From contig NZ_SLXI01000007.1 of assembly GCF_004345785.1 (NCBI RefSeq), positions 1 to 64,000 on the forward strand: a DNA stretch of 64,000 bases. Reading direction: 5' to 3'. Made by a program: the position numbers and the translations under genes. Shown piece by piece: positions 45,482-59,554 of this stretch. Source of the stretch: Bisgaardia hudsonensis (GTDB lineage Bacteria > Pseudomonadota > Gammaproteobacteria > Enterobacterales > Pasteurellaceae). Each line of letters begins with the position of its first letter. Position 1 is the stretch's first letter. The notes below the pieces were generated by a model. It was not told where the DNA came from. It did not search any database and saw nothing but the letters and a program-made list of their open reading frames with translations.

Positions 45482-46531
45482 TTGAAAAAAACGCTTTCTA
45501 ATTTAATAAAATCATTTTCTATTCTTTCTATCCTTTCTTTTTCTTCTCTCAGTTTTGCAAACGAAAAACTTTATGTTTATAACTGGACGGACTATGTTCC
45601 CTCTGATGTTATAGCTGAGTTTACAAAAGAAACAGGGATAGAGGTTATTTATTCTACCTTTGAAAGTAATGAAGAAATGTATGCAAAACTAAAACTACTT
45701 TCAGAAGATGGCGGATATGATCTTATTTTTCCATCAAGTTATTATGTAAACAAGATGGCAAAAGAAGGAATGTTAAAAGAACTTGATCATAGTAAATTAA
45801 CTAACTTCAAACAATTACCTGAACACTTATTAAATAAAGATTTCGATCCTAATAACAAATATTCTTTACCTTATGTTTATGGAATGACTGGACTTGCGGT
45901 AAATGCCGAAGAAATAGATACAACAAAAATTACAAGTTGGTCTGATTTATGGAAACCTGAATATAAAGGCAAAATATTACTGACTAATGATGCGAGAGAA
46001 GTATTTCATATTAGTCTATTGCTCAATGGAAAATCACCTAACACCACCAATGAGCAAGAAATAAAAGATGCTTATGAATCATTGATAAAACTCATTCCAA
46101 ATGTACTAATTTTTAATTCTGATTCACCTGAAGTACCCTATGTACAAGGCGAAGTTGCTCTTGGAATGATTTGGAATGGATCTGCCTATCTTGCAGCAAA
46201 AGAAAATAAAAATATAAAATTTGTTTATCCTAAAGAGGGGGCTATTTTTTGGATGGATAGCTATGCTATTCCAAGCACGGCAAAAAATACTGAAAATGCC
46301 TATAAATTTATTGATTTCTTACTTCGACCTAAAAATGCAAAAATCGTTGTAGAACGAATGGGATTTTCAATGCCAAACAAAGGTGTCCAAGCATTATTAT
46401 CACCTGAAATAGCAAATAATCCTGTTTTATTTCCACCATCAGACGAAATAGAAAAAGGTATTCTTCAAGGTGATGTAGGTAGTGCTATTGAAATTTACGA
46501 AAAATATTGGAATAAATTAAAAGCGAATTAG
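45482..46531 (+). CDS. potD: Polyamine-binding periplasmic protein PotD
   Basis: Solute-binding protein of a spermidine/putrescine ABC transporter. The mature part begins [20 protein letters not shown] and has the [16 protein letters not shown] and [15 protein letters not shown] segments typical of PotD, then YGMTGLAVN and a C-terminal [18 protein letters not shown] start at TTG 45482 because GGAG lies nine bases upstream and the product (349 aa) then has a standard signal peptide, MKKTLSN to SLSFA. A TTG at 45467 is in frame but overlaps that ribosome site. The potABC genes are not nearby, so it is an orphan binding protein here. No lipobox is seen. Confidence 0.9.
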   Translation: MKKTLSNLIKSFSILSILSFSSLSFANEKLYVYNWTDYVPSDVIAEFTKETGIEVIYSTFESNEEMYAKLKLLSEDGGYDLIFPSSYYVNKMAKEGMLKELDHSKLTNFKQLPEHLLNKDFDPNNKYSLPYVYGMTGLAVNAEEIDTTKITSWSDLWKPEYKGKILLTNDAREVFHISLLLNGKSPNTTNEQEIKDAYESLIKLIPNVLIFNSDSPEVPYVQGEVALGMIWNGSAYLAAKENKNIKFVYPKEGAIFWMDSYAIPSTAKNTENAYKFIDFLLRPKNAKIVVERMGFSMPNKGVQALLSPEIANNPVLFPPSDEIEKGILQGDVGSAIEIYEKYWNKLKAN

Positions 46532-46549
46532 TTTTTATTTAGACACAAT

Positions 46550-46576
46550 AAAAAACCACCTAATAGGTGGTTTTTT
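46550..46576. terminator. Bidirectional terminator between potD and atpC
   Basis: AAAAAACCACCT pairs with AGGTGGTTTTTT around a short AAT loop, with A-run and T-run ends for both strands. It closes the potD transcript and the leftward atp operon. Confidence 0.9.
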
Positions 46577-46598
46577 ATTACATAAGAGCGGTCAAATT

Positions 46599-47027
46599 TT
46601 AGCGTTTATTTTTCACTAATTTTTCCGTCAACTCGTAAGCACGAAGTTTTGCTAATTCTCTTGAAAGTTTAGCTGCTAACATTTCATAATTAGCATCAAC
46701 AACTTTAGTGGTAATATTTTCTTCAGCTCGGCGTTTAGCAGCTAAAATACGTTCACCATCAAGTTCTTCACCACGTATAGCAACATCAGCTAAAACAGTA
46801 ACGATTGTCGGTTGAACTTCTAAAAAACCACCTGAAACATAGATAACTTCTTCGGTATTATCTTCAAGAGTCAATTTAACAATACCAGGTTTAATCGATG
46901 TAAGTAATGGAGTATGCCCTGGCAAAATACCAAGCTCACCTTCAATACCCGTCGCCTGAATACTTTTTACATTACCTGTAAAAATACTCTCTTCTGCACT
47001 TACTACTGTCAATTTTAATGTAGCCAT
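46599..47027 (-). CDS. atpC: ATP synthase epsilon subunit
   Basis: Central-stalk and inhibitory subunit of F1. The 142-residue protein has the N-terminal beta-sandwich ([36 protein letters not shown]) and a C-terminal helical hairpin ending EKLVKNKR. I start at ATG 47027, with GGAG seven bases upstream. A TTG at 47042 in the same frame would include that ribosome site. It is the last gene of the atp operon. Confidence 0.97.
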   Translation of the reverse strand: MATLKLTVVSAEESIFTGNVKSIQATGIEGELGILPGHTPLLTSIKPGIVKLTLEDNTEEVIYVSGGFLEVQPTIVTVLADVAIRGEELDGERILAAKRRAEENITTKVVDANYEMLAAKLSRELAKLRAYELTEKLVKNKR

Positions 47028-47069
47028 TTTATTCTCCTTCAAGTTTGCTGTAAATCAGTCTTGAAGTGA

Positions 47070-49332
<2,263 letters not shown>

Positions 49333-49360
49333 TTTATTTCTCCATCAATTAACAATTAAC

Positions 49361-50902
49361 CTACCAAGCACTATTTGCTTTAAAACTATCTACTATGCCT
49401 TTCAATGTATCTTTAATTTGATCATCATAAGCACCAGTTTTAGTTAATTCAGCCATAAATTCTGCATTGTTATGGTTAGCGTATTCTAAAAGAGCTGATT
49501 CAAAAGAACCTATTCTATTAAGTTCTACATCATCTAAATAACCAAATTCTACGGCAAACAATATTAATGCTTGTTGAGCAACACTTAATGGTGAATATTG
49601 TTTTTGTTTTAATAGTTCTGTTACTTTTTGACCATGAGATAATTGCTTACGTGTTGCTTCATCAAGATCTGAAGCAAATTGTGCAAAGGCAGCTAATTCA
49701 CGATATTGTGCTAATGCAGTACGAATGCCACCAGCTAATTTTTTGATAATCTTAGTTTGAGCCGCCCCACCAACACGAGATACAGAAATACCTGGGTTTA
49801 CCGCTGGACGAATACCAGAATTAAATAAATTAGATTCTAGGAATATCTGACCATCTGTAATAGAAATAACATTAGTCGGTACAAACGCTGAAACATCACC
49901 AGCTTGAGTTTCAATGATAGGAAGAGCAGTCAAAGAACCTGTTTTACCTTTCACTTCACCTTTAGTGAAACATTCAACATATTCTTCATTTACTCTAGAT
50001 GCACGCTCTAATAAACGAGAATGTAAATAGAATACATCTCCCGGGAATGCTTCACGACCCGGTGGACGACGTAATAATAATGAAATTTGACGATATGCGA
50101 CTGCTTGTTTTGATAGATCATCATAAACGATTAAAGCATCTTCACCACGGTCACGGAAATATTCACCCATAGCACAACCAGAATATGGCGCTAAATATTG
50201 TAAAGCCGCTGATTCTGATGCTGATGCCACAACAACAATTGTATTTTGTAATGCACCATGTTCTTCTAGTTTACGCACCACATTAGCTATTGTTGATGCT
50301 TTTTGACCAATGGCAACGTAGATACATTTAATACCTGAATCACGTTGATTAATAATCGCATCTATTGCTAATGCTGTTTTACCTGTTTGACGATCACCTA
50401 TAATTAATTCACGTTGACCACGACCAATTGGAACCATTGAGTCAACGGCCTTATATCCTGTTTGTACTGGTTGATCTACTGATTTACGCTCAATAACACC
50501 TGGTGCAATAACTTCAATAGGGGAGAAACCATCATTATCAATTTCACCTTTTCCGTCAATAGGTTGCCCTAAAGTATTTACAACACGCCCTAATAATCCT
50601 TTTCCAACTGGAACTTCAAGAATACGACCTGTACATTGAACTTCCATACCTTCTGCTAAATCAGCATAAGGTCCCATAACTACCGCACCAACAGAATCTC
50701 TTTCTAAATTAAGTGCCATAGCATAACGATTACCAGGTAATGCAATCATTTCACCTTGCATTACATCGCTTAAACCGTGGATACGAATAATACCGTCACT
50801 AACAGAAACAATGGTTCCTGTATTACGAGCTTCGTTTACCACATTAAAATCGGCAATACGTTTTTTAATCAATTCACTAATTTCTGTAGAATTTAGTTGC
50901 AT
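49361..50902 (-). CDS. atpA: ATP synthase alpha subunit
   Basis: Non-catalytic nucleotide-binding subunit of F1. The 513-residue protein has the N-terminal [14 protein letters not shown], a P-loop [13 protein letters not shown], and the conserved [21 protein letters not shown] and [11 protein letters not shown] motifs with the arginine finger. Length matches E. coli AtpA (513). It follows atpH by 12 bases. Confidence 0.98.
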   Translation of the reverse strand: MQLNSTEISELIKKRIADFNVVNEARNTGTIVSVSDGIIRIHGLSDVMQGEMIALPGNRYAMALNLERDSVGAVVMGPYADLAEGMEVQCTGRILEVPVGKGLLGRVVNTLGQPIDGKGEIDNDGFSPIEVIAPGVIERKSVDQPVQTGYKAVDSMVPIGRGQRELIIGDRQTGKTALAIDAIINQRDSGIKCIYVAIGQKASTIANVVRKLEEHGALQNTIVVVASASESAALQYLAPYSGCAMGEYFRDRGEDALIVYDDLSKQAVAYRQISLLLRRPPGREAFPGDVFYLHSRLLERASRVNEEYVECFTKGEVKGKTGSLTALPIIETQAGDVSAFVPTNVISITDGQIFLESNLFNSGIRPAVNPGISVSRVGGAAQTKIIKKLAGGIRTALAQYRELAAFAQFASDLDEATRKQLSHGQKVTELLKQKQYSPLSVAQQALILFAVEFGYLDDVELNRIGSFESALLEYANHNNAEFMAELTKTGAYDDQIKDTLKGIVDSFKANSAW

Positions 50903-50914
50903 CTTCTATTCCTC

Positions 50915-51463
50915 TTATAATTGCAGCTCATTTGCAAGACGTGTAAGTTGTCCTTTACTACTTCCATCAATGACAAAATCATCAGTACGAATAATAGCGC
51001 CAGCAATTAATGAACTATCCACACTGCAATTTAATTTAACTTTACGAGTAAGTCTTTTTTCCATTGCATTTGCAATTTTTTGTTGTTGTTCATTGTTTAA
51101 TGGTTGCGCTGAAATAACTTCAACTTCTGTTACAGATCGATATTCTTCGACATAATGTTGAAACTCTTCAAATACAGCAGGAACTACTGACAAACGCTTA
51201 TTTTCTGCCATTAACCGAACAAGATTTTGCCCATATTGATCAAGTTGTTCGCCACAAATTGAAATGACAAAGTCAGCTAATTTACTTGCAGAGATAGAAC
51301 TAGTTAAAAATATTTTTACATTCTCATCTTCAACAACAACAGATAAGAAATTTAACATTTCTGCCCATTTTTCTACCGCACTTTTGTCATTACTAGATTG
51401 TTCTACTGCAAAATTAAATGCTGCTTTAGCATAAGGACGAGCTATTGTAGTTAATTCTGACAT
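50915..51463 (-). CDS. atpH: ATP synthase delta subunit
   Basis: Joins the peripheral stalk to the top of F1. The 182-residue protein has the N-terminal helical bundle ([15 protein letters not shown]) and a C-terminal segment with [27 protein letters not shown], typical of OSCP/delta. It lies between atpF and atpA. Confidence 0.97.
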   Translation of the reverse strand: MSELTTIARPYAKAAFNFAVEQSSNDKSAVEKWAEMLNFLSVVVEDENVKIFLTSSISASKLADFVISICGEQLDQYGQNLVRLMAENKRLSVVPAVFEEFQHYVEEYRSVTEVEVISAQPLNNEQQQKIANAMEKRLTRKVKLNCSVDSSLIAGAIIRTDDFVIDGSSKGQLTRLANELQL

Positions 51464-51477
51464 AAGCCCAACCTTCC

Positions 51478-51948
51478 TTATAGTTCTGCAACTAATTTAT
51501 CAATGATATCGCTATTTGCAGCTTCATCAACTGTGCGACCGACTATTTTCTCAGCACCAGCAACGGCAAGAGAGGCCACTTTAACTCGTAATTCTTCTTG
51601 AACACGTTTACGCTCACTTTCAATTTCAGCATAACCTTGTTCAATAATTTTAGCTTTTAGCCCTTCAGCTTCAGTTTTAACTTCATCTAAAATTTCATTA
51701 CGACGTTTATTTGCTAAATCAATAATTTCTTGTGCTTTAACTTTTGCTTCAGTAATTGTTTGTTCTAATTGAGCCTGAGTTTCACTTTGCTCTTTTTTAG
51801 CCGCCTCTGCAGAAGCTAGAGCATTTGCTATTTGACTCTGACGTTCTTCAATAGCCTTGATAATTGGAGGCCAAACATATTTAATACAAAAAGCTACAAA
51901 AATAGCAAATGTAATAAGTTGACCAACAAGTGTTGCGTTTAAATTCAC
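51478..51948 (-). CDS. atpF: ATP synthase b subunit
   Basis: Peripheral stalk of the F0F1 enzyme. The 156-residue protein has one N-terminal membrane helix ([22 protein letters not shown]), then a long charged right-handed coiled coil ([20 protein letters not shown] onward) and a C-terminal helix that binds delta. Length equals E. coli AtpF (156). Confidence 0.98.
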   Translation of the reverse strand: MNLNATLVGQLITFAIFVAFCIKYVWPPIIKAIEERQSQIANALASAEAAKKEQSETQAQLEQTITEAKVKAQEIIDLANKRRNEILDEVKTEAEGLKAKIIEQGYAEIESERKRVQEELRVKVASLAVAGAEKIVGRTVDEAANSDIIDKLVAEL

Positions 51949-52022
51949 AACCCCTCCTTAATAATTATCGTCTAATACCCTATGATATAGAGTAATCTTA
52001 AAAAAATGGCTAATACCAACAA

Positions 52023-52289
<267 letters not shown>

Positions 52290-52372
52290 TTAAGGTTTTT
52301 AAAAGTAGCCAAGTGGCCGGTTAAAATAACTATATACCTATCAATAAAGTAAAAAACTTTATTAATAAATTA

Positions 52373-53164
<792 letters not shown>

Positions 53165-53194
53165 TTATATCCTTTGCTATTTAAAACTAAACAC

Positions 53195-53566
53195 TCAGTT
53201 TCTCTTTACCAAAAAAGGTAGTAGATTATTGAGTAATATACTTACTATATAACCCATAAAAAAAGTGATGGTATCTACCGAAAAAAACTTTAAGATAATT
53301 ATAATTAATAAAATAGTAACAACAAACTTTATCAACTCACCTAAATATAGTTTTTTTAACGGATTTACCGTACTTTGTTTACTAAAAAAAACAAATAATA
53401 CAAATAAACAATATGGCAAGAAAACAGATATTCCTCCTAAAAAAAACGAAAGAATTAAACTATTTTGCCAAAGAAAATATATTCCTAAAGTTATAACAAA
53501 AACAACAACCTGAAAAGTCAAAATTAACTTATATTTCTCTTGTGTTTTTTTTATTACTATGGACAT
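53195..53566 (-). CDS. atpI: ATP synthase I subunit
   Basis: A small hydrophobic protein thought to help c-ring assembly or magnesium supply and not part of the mature enzyme. The 123-residue product has four predicted membrane helices (residues about 12-30, 34-58, 73-93 and 95-117). Family sequence conservation is low, so the call rests on size, topology and position as the first gene before atpB. A good promoter lies at 53608-53635. Confidence 0.85.
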   Translation of the reverse strand: MSIVIKKTQEKYKLILTFQVVVFVITLGIYFLWQNSLILSFFLGGISVFLPYCLFVLFVFFSKQSTVNPLKKLYLGELIKFVVTILLIIIILKFFSVDTITFFMGYIVSILLNNLLPFLVKRN

Positions 53567-53607
53567 ATTAACCGTCTAAATTAATTTTGAATCAAAAAAT
53601 TCAATTA

Positions 53608-53635
53608 ATTATACGCTAGTTTTTTTGCTATTCAA
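53608..53635 (-). promoter_or_regulatory. atp operon promoter
   Basis: On the minus strand a -35 TTGAAT (53630-53635) is spaced 16 bp from a perfect -10 TATAAT (53608-53613), about 42 bases before the atpI start. It gives the atp genes their own start independent of mnmG-rsmG. Confidence 0.7.
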
Positions 53636-53703
53636 CTTAAAACAAGTTCAAAAGTGTTAAATAAATCACAATTTTAAAATAAATTTATAAAAAACTTTAC
53701 TTT

Positions 53704-54342
53704 TTATTCACTTTTATTTAACAAAACTAAATAACGCTCACCTATAAGATCTGGTATATATAATTTAATTTGATCCTGTATTTTAAAAATTTTAGATATT
53801 TGACTAATTTCATCTAAATGAATTTGTCCTTTTAATGCATAAAATATGCCATTTTCATTAGGCAAATGTTGACATAAATCCGTCATATCTTTGAGAGAAG
53901 CAAAAGCACGGCTAATAATGCCATCAAATTGTTGTACTGTATATTCTTCTACTCGACTTAATACGGGTTTTACATTGGTTAATCCTAATTCACGAATAGC
54001 ATTACGAATAAAACTGATTCTTTTCCCTAAACTATCTAACAAGACAAATTCTTTATCTGGATTGATAATAGCTAAAGGTAATCCTGGTAAACCAGGGCCT
54101 GTTCCTACATCAATAAAAGTTTTACCTTGTAAATAAGGACTAACAACAATGCTATCCAGAATATGCTTTACCAACATATCCATTGGGTCTCTAACCGATG
54201 TTAAGTTATAAGCTTTATTCCATTTATTCAATAATAAAACAAGTTTAACTAATTGTTCTTTTTGCTGATCGGTTATAGAAAGTGCGGTCTTATTTACTAA
54301 ACTTTCTAATTTTTCAGTTAATTGATTTTCTAAGTTAGTCAT
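53704..54342 (-). CDS. rsmG: 16S rRNA (guanine527-N7)-methyltransferase RsmG
   Basis: Methylates G527 of 16S rRNA using S-adenosylmethionine. The 212-residue protein has NKAYNLTSVRDPMDMLVKHI, the SAM-binding loop FIDVGTGPGLPGLPLAI and VLLDSLGKRISFIR, and SRAFASLKDM in the catalytic part. Its start overlaps the mnmG stop by one base, the usual mnmG-rsmG pairing. Confidence 0.97.
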   Translation of the reverse strand: MTNLENQLTEKLESLVNKTALSITDQQKEQLVKLVLLLNKWNKAYNLTSVRDPMDMLVKHILDSIVVSPYLQGKTFIDVGTGPGLPGLPLAIINPDKEFVLLDSLGKRISFIRNAIRELGLTNVKPVLSRVEEYTVQQFDGIISRAFASLKDMTDLCQHLPNENGIFYALKGQIHLDEISQISKIFKIQDQIKLYIPDLIGERYLVLLNKSE

Positions 54343-56231
54343 TATTCACCACGTTTTAACATTCCTTGTTTTTTAAGATTGACTAATAATATTGAAATTG
54401 CAGCTGGTGTAACCCCTGAAATACGGCTTGCTTGCCCAATAGAAACTGGTTTATGTTCCATTAATTTAGCTCGCACTTCATTAGATAATCCTGAAACTAA
54501 AGCATAATCAAAATCACTTGGTATAGTTGTATTTTCGTGACGTTTATGACGTTCAATTTCTTCTTGTTGATGTTCTATATAACCTTGATACTTAATTGCT
54601 ATCTCAACTTGTTCAACAGCTTCTTTATCTTCCATTGCTGGTTTAAAAGCTGTAAGTGCGGTCAAAATTTTATAATTAATTTCAGGACGTTTTAATAAAT
54701 CTTCGCCACTTGCTTCTCGAGTTAATGGACTACTTAATACTTGATTAGTTTCTTGTAAATATTCAGAATTTGGGTGTATCCAAATTTGGCGTAAACGTTG
54801 TCTTTCTAATTCGATATTTTCCATTTTTTGATTAAAACGAGTCCAACGTTTTTCATCAATTAATCCTAATTGATGAGCTATTGGCGTTAAACGAATATCA
54901 GCATTATCTTCACGAAGTAATAAACGATATTCAGCACGAGAAGTAAAAACACGATAAGGTTCTTTTGTGCCAAGCGTACAGAGATCATCAACTAATACTC
55001 CCGTATAAGATTGATCACGACGTGGATACCAAGCCTCTTTTTCTTGTACAAATAATCCAGCATTAATTCCAGCAAGTAATCCTTGAGCTGCCGCTTCTTC
55101 ATAACCTGTTGTACCATTTATTTGTCCTGCAAAAAATAAACCTCTAATTGATTTTGTTTCCAAAGTAGGTTTGAGATCTCTAGGATCAAAATAATCATAT
55201 TCTATGGCGTAACCTGGTTTGATAATACGTGCATTTTCTAATCCTTTCATCGAATTTACTATTTTCATTTGCACATCAAAAGGTAAACTTGTTGAAATAC
55301 CATTTGGGTAAATTTCATTACTAGTTAAACCTTCAGGTTCAAGATAAATTTGATGAGAATGACGATCAGCAAAACGCATTACTTTATCTTCGATAGAAGG
55401 ACAATAACGTGGACCTATTCCTTCAATGATCCCTGTATACATTGGACTACGATCCAAATTATTACGGATCACATTATGAGTTTGATCATTGGTGTGTGTT
55501 ATATAACAAGGGATCTGTTTTGGATGTTGATCCAGCGATCCCATAAATGAAAATACAGGTAATTCTTGATCGCCATATTGTTTAGCAAGAATATCAAAGT
55601 TAATAGTTCTTGCATCTAAACGTGGTGGCGTTCCTGTTTTTAAGCGGTTAACACGTAAATTAAGTTCTCTTAAACGAGTAGCTAGATTAACCGCGGCAGG
55701 ATCACCGGCTCTCCCACCTGTATAATTTTCTAGCCCAATATGGATTTTACCCGCTAAAAAAGTACCTGCCGTTAGGATCACAGTTTTAGATCTAAATTTT
55801 AATCCCATTTTAGTTTCAACACCCGAAACACGATCTTGATCTAAAATAATATCGGTAACTTCTTGTTGAAAAATATCTAAATTTTGCTGGTTTTCTAAGG
55901 CTATTCTTATGGCTTGACGATATAAAACACGATCTGCTTGGGCTCTTGTTGCTCTTACCGCTGGTCCTTTGCTGCTATTTAATGTTCGAAATTGAATACC
56001 TGCTTGGTCAGTAGCCATAGCCATAATACCACCCATAGCATCAATTTCTTTTACCAAATGTCCCTTTCCTATACCACCAATTGCAGGATTACAAGACATT
56101 TGACCAAGGGTATCAATATTGTGTGTAAGTAATAATGTTTTTAATCCCATTCTTGCTGGTGCAAGTGCTGCTTCTGTTCCAGCATGTCCACCACCAATAA
56201 CAATTACATCATAATTTTCGTTGTAAAACAT
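54342..56231 (-). CDS. mnmG: tRNA uridine-34 cmnm5 modification enzyme MnmG (GidA)
   Basis: FAD enzyme that, with MnmE, adds the carboxymethylaminomethyl group at U34 of certain tRNAs. The 629-residue protein has the FAD loop [17 protein letters not shown], the [17 protein letters not shown] motif with the catalytic cysteine, [14 protein letters not shown], and [17 protein letters not shown]. Length equals E. coli MnmG (629). It borders oriC, and its strong leftward transcription next to the origin is conserved across gammaproteobacteria. Confidence 0.98.
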   Translation of the reverse strand: MFYNENYDVIVIGGGHAGTEAALAPARMGLKTLLLTHNIDTLGQMSCNPAIGGIGKGHLVKEIDAMGGIMAMATDQAGIQFRTLNSSKGPAVRATRAQADRVLYRQAIRIALENQQNLDIFQQEVTDIILDQDRVSGVETKMGLKFRSKTVILTAGTFLAGKIHIGLENYTGGRAGDPAAVNLATRLRELNLRVNRLKTGTPPRLDARTINFDILAKQYGDQELPVFSFMGSLDQHPKQIPCYITHTNDQTHNVIRNNLDRSPMYTGIIEGIGPRYCPSIEDKVMRFADRHSHQIYLEPEGLTSNEIYPNGISTSLPFDVQMKIVNSMKGLENARIIKPGYAIEYDYFDPRDLKPTLETKSIRGLFFAGQINGTTGYEEAAAQGLLAGINAGLFVQEKEAWYPRRDQSYTGVLVDDLCTLGTKEPYRVFTSRAEYRLLLREDNADIRLTPIAHQLGLIDEKRWTRFNQKMENIELERQRLRQIWIHPNSEYLQETNQVLSSPLTREASGEDLLKRPEINYKILTALTAFKPAMEDKEAVEQVEIAIKYQGYIEHQQEEIERHKRHENTTIPSDFDYALVSGLSNEVRAKLMEHKPVSIGQASRISGVTPAAISILLVNLKKQGMLKRGE

Positions 56232-56505
56232 AATAACCTTTTACTTTAGGATCTTTGTTAAATTTAATGTGATCATTTTACCTTAATTTTAGATGATCTT
56301 GAAATAAAGAATTTTCTGAAGATCATTTAGATCTTTAAAAAAGATCCTTACTTATTAATATAAGATCTTTTTCTATATATAGAGATCTATTATTGTTATT
56401 ATTAGGATCACGATCTTTATGTATAAACTTAATTTTACTTTTTTTATTAAGATCTTAAGTGATCTTTTTAGTTGTTAATATCAGCCATTATATGATCTTT
56501 TTTGT

Positions 56506-56514
56506 TGTGGATAA
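56506..56514 (-). promoter_or_regulatory. DnaA box (TTATCCACA)
   Basis: The plus strand reads TGTGGATAA, a perfect consensus DnaA box on the minus strand, directly after the last GATC of the cluster. Confidence 0.85.
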
Positions 56515-56523
56515 ATTGCTAAG

Positions 56524-56532
56524 TTATACACA
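56524..56532 (+). promoter_or_regulatory. DnaA box (TTATACACA)
   Basis: One of the strong consensus variants (TTATNCACA) on the plus strand, 9 bases after the previous inverted box. Confidence 0.8.
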
Positions 56533-56596
56533 TATATAATTGATACTATTTTTATTATTATAATAAACATAGGTTACTAACAGTTAAATTAACTAG

Positions 56597-56605
56597 TTAT
56601 CCACA
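56597..56605 (+). promoter_or_regulatory. DnaA box (TTATCCACA)
   Basis: A second perfect consensus DnaA box, plus strand, at the fabR-side end of the origin region. Confidence 0.85.
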
Positions 56606-56732
56606 AGTGAATTTTATTTTATTATTTTAGGAGGGGGTGAATTACAACCTATAATTGAGTGTTTATTCTTCTTTTAAATAAATTTATTACTATTTTAAGA
56701 GGGAATTAATTGAATAATTATTGAACTGAAAA

Positions 56733-57359
56733 CTATTTTGGTTGTTTTTTATGTTCATTTTGTGCTAGTAGAATAGCACCTTTAGCAAGCATTTTTAGCT
56801 GTATGATAACTCTTTCTTTGAGTAATTCACGTTCTTTTTTGCTAAGATCTAATGCGGTTGCACCAGCTGTAAAAACAAGGGTAACTATACCTTCTGATTG
56901 AATATAAGCTATATGTTTAGAATAATTATTTTTATAAGATATGTATTCTGTAAGTTCATCAATAAAATGCTTAATTTCTCGAGCAACTGCAGTGCGAAAT
57001 GCTTGCGAAGTGCCAGAACTTTCTCTTAATAATAGCCTAAATATATTCGGATTATTAGTAATAAATTCAAAAAATGTTTCAACAGATATATTGATAACGC
57101 TTCCACCATTTTCGATACGTTTTCTTGCTTGACGCATTAATTGACGAAGAGTGAGTCCTGCTTCATCAACCATTTCTAAGCCTAATTCATCCATATCTTT
57201 AAAATGTCTATAAAAGGATGTAGGAGCTATTCCTGCTTCTCTTGCTACCTCACGTAAACTTAAATTAGAAAAACTTTTTTCGGCAGTAAGTTGTTTAAAA
57301 GCGGCATTAACAACGGCCTTACGTGTTTTTTCTTTTTGAATAGCTCTAATTCCTACCAT
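56733..57359 (-). CDS. fabR: TetR-family fatty-acid regulator FabR
   Basis: FabR represses unsaturated fatty-acid synthesis genes (fabA/fabB in E. coli) in response to acyl-thioester balance. The 208-residue protein has a near-identical N-terminal DNA-binding domain to E. coli FabR ([18 protein letters not shown], then [19 protein letters not shown]) and the TetR C-terminal ligand domain with [17 protein letters not shown] start at ATG 57359, as in E. coli FabR. A TTG at 57383 is in frame and would overlap the oxyR stop. It follows oxyR on the same strand. Confidence 0.93.
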   Translation of the reverse strand: MVGIRAIQKEKTRKAVVNAAFKQLTAEKSFSNLSLREVAREAGIAPTSFYRHFKDMDELGLEMVDEAGLTLRQLMRQARKRIENGGSVINISVETFFEFITNNPNIFRLLLRESSGTSQAFRTAVAREIKHFIDELTEYISYKNNYSKHIAYIQSEGIVTLVFTAGATALDLSKKERELLKERVIIQLKMLAKGAILLAQNEHKKQPK

Positions 57360-57379
57360 TTTAATTATTCTCTGATTCT

Positions 57380-58276
57380 TCAACTAAGTACTGGTTTTAT
57401 TATTGCACTTATTGTTTTTGCTATACGTTCATAGCGACTTCTTAAAGGTGATCCTGGTCTATATACAAGAGAAATATTTCTTGATGGTTGTGGATCAGAA
57501 CAAGGAATATATTTTACTCCTGTTCGTTCTTTTTCATTTAAAATTGCTAACTCGGGCATTAAGGTTATTCCTACATTTGTTGAAACCATATTACGCAGTG
57601 TTTCTAAACTAGTTGCCTTAAAATGAGGATTTTCTGTTGCTCCAGCAGCAAAACAATATCCTAATGCTTGACCTCTTAAACAATGTCCATCGTCTAACAT
57701 TAATATTTCTTTGCCCTTAAGTCTTTCTAAAGGTATTGATTTTTCTTTTGACCAACGATGATTATCTGAAACAGCGATTAACATTTTTTCTTTAAAAATG
57801 GGTATTTCAATAAAAGATTCAGATTCTAATACTGAGGCTAGAATAGCGCAATCTAATTGCCCTGATTCAAGTTTTTCGAGTAATCTATTTGTTTGAGCTT
57901 CATATAAAAATAATTCAATACCTGGGAAATCTTTTTTTAAAATAGGTATGATATAAGGTAATAAATAAGGTCCTAAAGTAGGAATTATTCCTATATGTAA
58001 GGGACCTGTCATTTCTTTACCCTGATTACTTGCCATTTCTTTTAGTAATTTAACTTCACTTAAAATGGATTTGGCTTGATCAACTAGTAATAATCCTGAT
58101 TGGGTAAATAGTACTTTTCTACTGGTTCTTTCAAGTAAAATTATACCAAGTTCATCTTCCAATTTACGAATTTGTCCACTTAATGTTGGTTGACTCACAT
58201 TACAAGCATCAGCTGCCTTTCTAAAATGTTTATATTCAGATAGTGATACAAGATATTCTAAATCACGAATATTCAT
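57380..58276 (-). CDS. oxyR: Hydrogen-peroxide sensor OxyR
   Basis: LysR-type activator that forms a disulfide when oxidised and switches on peroxide defence. The 298-residue protein has the OxyR N-terminus ([29 protein letters not shown]) and both redox cysteines: [16 protein letters not shown], at about residues 199 and 208, the E. coli positions. It diverges from the prx-grx gene, its obvious target. The 175-base gap between them holds a promoter for prx-grx. ATAG and CTAT half-sites occur near 58354-58374 but not with canonical OxyR spacing. Confidence 0.95.
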   Translation of the reverse strand: MNIRDLEYLVSLSEYKHFRKAADACNVSQPTLSGQIRKLEDELGIILLERTSRKVLFTQSGLLLVDQAKSILSEVKLLKEMASNQGKEMTGPLHIGIIPTLGPYLLPYIIPILKKDFPGIELFLYEAQTNRLLEKLESGQLDCAILASVLESESFIEIPIFKEKMLIAVSDNHRWSKEKSIPLERLKGKEILMLDDGHCLRGQALGYCFAAGATENPHFKATSLETLRNMVSTNVGITLMPELAILNEKERTGVKYIPCSDPQPSRNISLVYRPGSPLRSRYERIAKTISAIIKPVLS

Positions 58277-58364
58277 TTTTTATGTCTCTTTTTTGTTTAG
58301 GTATTTAAATTTAATCAATTAATTATTTTATAGAAAAAAATAATTAATTAAATAGTTTTAATTT

Positions 58365-58394
58365 TTGTAACTATAACATTTTTTTTTATATAAT
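58365..58394 (+). promoter_or_regulatory. Promoter of the peroxiredoxin-glutaredoxin gene
   Basis: TTGTAA (58365-58370) and TATAAT (58389-58394) are spaced by 18 bp. ATAG (58353) and CTAT (58371) flank the -35, a possible part of an OxyR operator with atypical spacing. Confidence 0.45.
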
Positions 58395-58451
58395 TAACAG
58401 GTGTTATGAGATATAACATTCTAATTTATTAAGATTATAGGAGAAAATAAT

Positions 58452-59177
58452 ATGATTACAATGGAAGGAAAGAAAGTTCCTCAAGTAACATTTCGTACTC
58501 GTCAAGGTGATGCTTGGGTAGATATAACTAGTGCAGAATTATTTGATAATAAGACAGTAGTTGTATTTTCATTACCAGGAGCGTTTACACCAACTTGTTC
58601 ATCTACTCATTTACCACGTTATAATGAATTAGCTTGTGAATTTAAAGCATTAGGTGTTGATAATATTATTTGTATGTCTGTAAATGATACATTTGTTATG
58701 AATGCTTGGAAAGCAGATCAAGAAGCTGAAAATATTACAGTTATTCCTGATGGTAATGGTGAATTTACTGATGGTATGGGAATGCTTGTTGGTAAAGAAG
58801 ATCTTGGTTTTGGTAAACGTTCATGGCGTTATTCTATGCTTGTTAAAAATGGTGTTGTAGAAAAAATGTTTGTTGAGCCACAAGAACCAGGCGATCCATT
58901 CAAAGTATCTGATGCCGATACGATGATTAGATATTTAAAACCAGATTGGAAAGCAAAACCTTCGGTAAGTATTATTACTAAACCTGGTTGTCCTTTCTGT
59001 GCTAAAGCAAAAGCATTATTAAAAGCAAAAGAATATACATTTGAAGAAATTGTTTTAGGTCGTGATGCAAGTACTATTTCCGTTCGTGCTATTACAGGTA
59101 AAACAAGTGTGCCACAAGTATTTATTGGTGGTGAATACATTGGTGGTAGCGAAGATTTAGAAAAATATTTCGCTTAA
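58452..59177 (+). CDS. Hybrid peroxiredoxin 5-glutaredoxin
   Basis: Reduces hydrogen and organic peroxides using glutathione without a separate glutaredoxin. The 241-residue protein has a Prx5 domain (residues 1-165) with the peroxidatic cysteine C49 in [15 protein letters not shown]-terminal glutaredoxin domain carries the CPFC active site at about 180-183 ([11 protein letters not shown]), TSVPQVFI with the cis-proline, and GGSEDLE. The same fusion is known in H. influenzae and relatives. The ATG has TAGGAG upstream. It diverges from oxyR, implying peroxide induction. A terminator follows at 59200. Confidence 0.95.
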   Translation: MITMEGKKVPQVTFRTRQGDAWVDITSAELFDNKTVVVFSLPGAFTPTCSSTHLPRYNELACEFKALGVDNIICMSVNDTFVMNAWKADQEAENITVIPDGNGEFTDGMGMLVGKEDLGFGKRSWRYSMLVKNGVVEKMFVEPQEPGDPFKVSDADTMIRYLKPDWKAKPSVSIITKPGCPFCAKAKALLKAKEYTFEEIVLGRDASTISVRAITGKTSVPQVFIGGEYIGGSEDLEKYFA

Positions 59178-59199
59178 TCATATTACTATTTATTTTTAT

Positions 59200-59232
59200 A
59201 AGGGATATTCTAGGATATCCCTTTTTTATTTT
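59200..59232. terminator. Bidirectional terminator between prx-grx and slyX
   Basis: AAGGGATAT pairs with ATATCCCTT with a short loop, followed by a T-run on the plus strand; the minus strand also has an A/T flank. It serves two convergent genes. Confidence 0.85.
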
Positions 59233-59453
59233 TAATAATGTGGTGGTGGCGTTTCTTCTGATTGATTAGCTATATTAGAAGGTTGTAAATCTTTCATTTT
59301 TTTTGCTAAATAATGCAGTTGAGTTTGTAGCTTATCTACTATAAATTGTTGAGCAATTACAGATTGATTTAATTCATCTATTGTTTGTTCTTGAAAAGAT
59401 ATTTTCATTTCTAATTCTGCTATTCGTTGTTCTAAATCTTGAGTATTTTGCAT
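59232..59453 (-). CDS. slyX: SlyX family protein
   Basis: A 73-residue protein of unknown function, largely a coiled coil. It has [19 protein letters not shown] with heptad leucines and isoleucines, then [19 protein letters not shown], and ends in the proline-rich tail ETPPPHY seen in SlyX proteins. It diverges from fkpA, the same arrangement as slyX-fkpA in E. coli. Confidence 0.92.
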   Translation of the reverse strand: MQNTQDLEQRIAELEMKISFQEQTIDELNQSVIAQQFIVDKLQTQLHYLAKKMKDLQPSNIANQSEETPPPHY

Positions 59454-59554
59454 TGATTATTCCTTATTAATTAAAAATAAAAGGTTGTATATTACTTAAA
59501 TACAATTTAATCTATTTCATATTATTTTTTATTATAAAGTAAGGAAAGCAATAA

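Larger units (their letters stand above)
56240..56610. other. oriC: Chromosomal replication origin oriC
   Basis: The non-coding region between mnmG and fabR has the hallmarks of a gammaproteobacterial origin. Thirteen GATC sites fall within 56250-56497, several in GATCT-plus-T-rich blocks like the 13-mer unwinding repeats (GATCTTTTTCTAT, GATCTATTATTG). DnaA boxes follow at 56506-56514, 56524-56532 and 56597-56605. The neighbouring mnmG-rsmG-atp cluster is the conserved origin context. Gene direction agrees: the atp-mnmG block reads away from the site. The rest of the gap to 56732 is AT-rich with AGGAGGGGGT near 56631 but no gene seen. Confidence 0.9.

Noticed and set aside
56733-57383. TTG start for FabR at 57383
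   Set aside because: E. coli FabR homology begins just before the RAxQKEKTR segment, and ATG 57359 fits it. The TTG overlaps oxyR and has no ribosome site.
58353-58374. A canonical OxyR operator before the prx-grx gene
   Set aside because: ATAG and CTAT half-sites occur, but the spacing does not fit the four-element OxyR motif. It is mentioned only as a possibility under the promoter.
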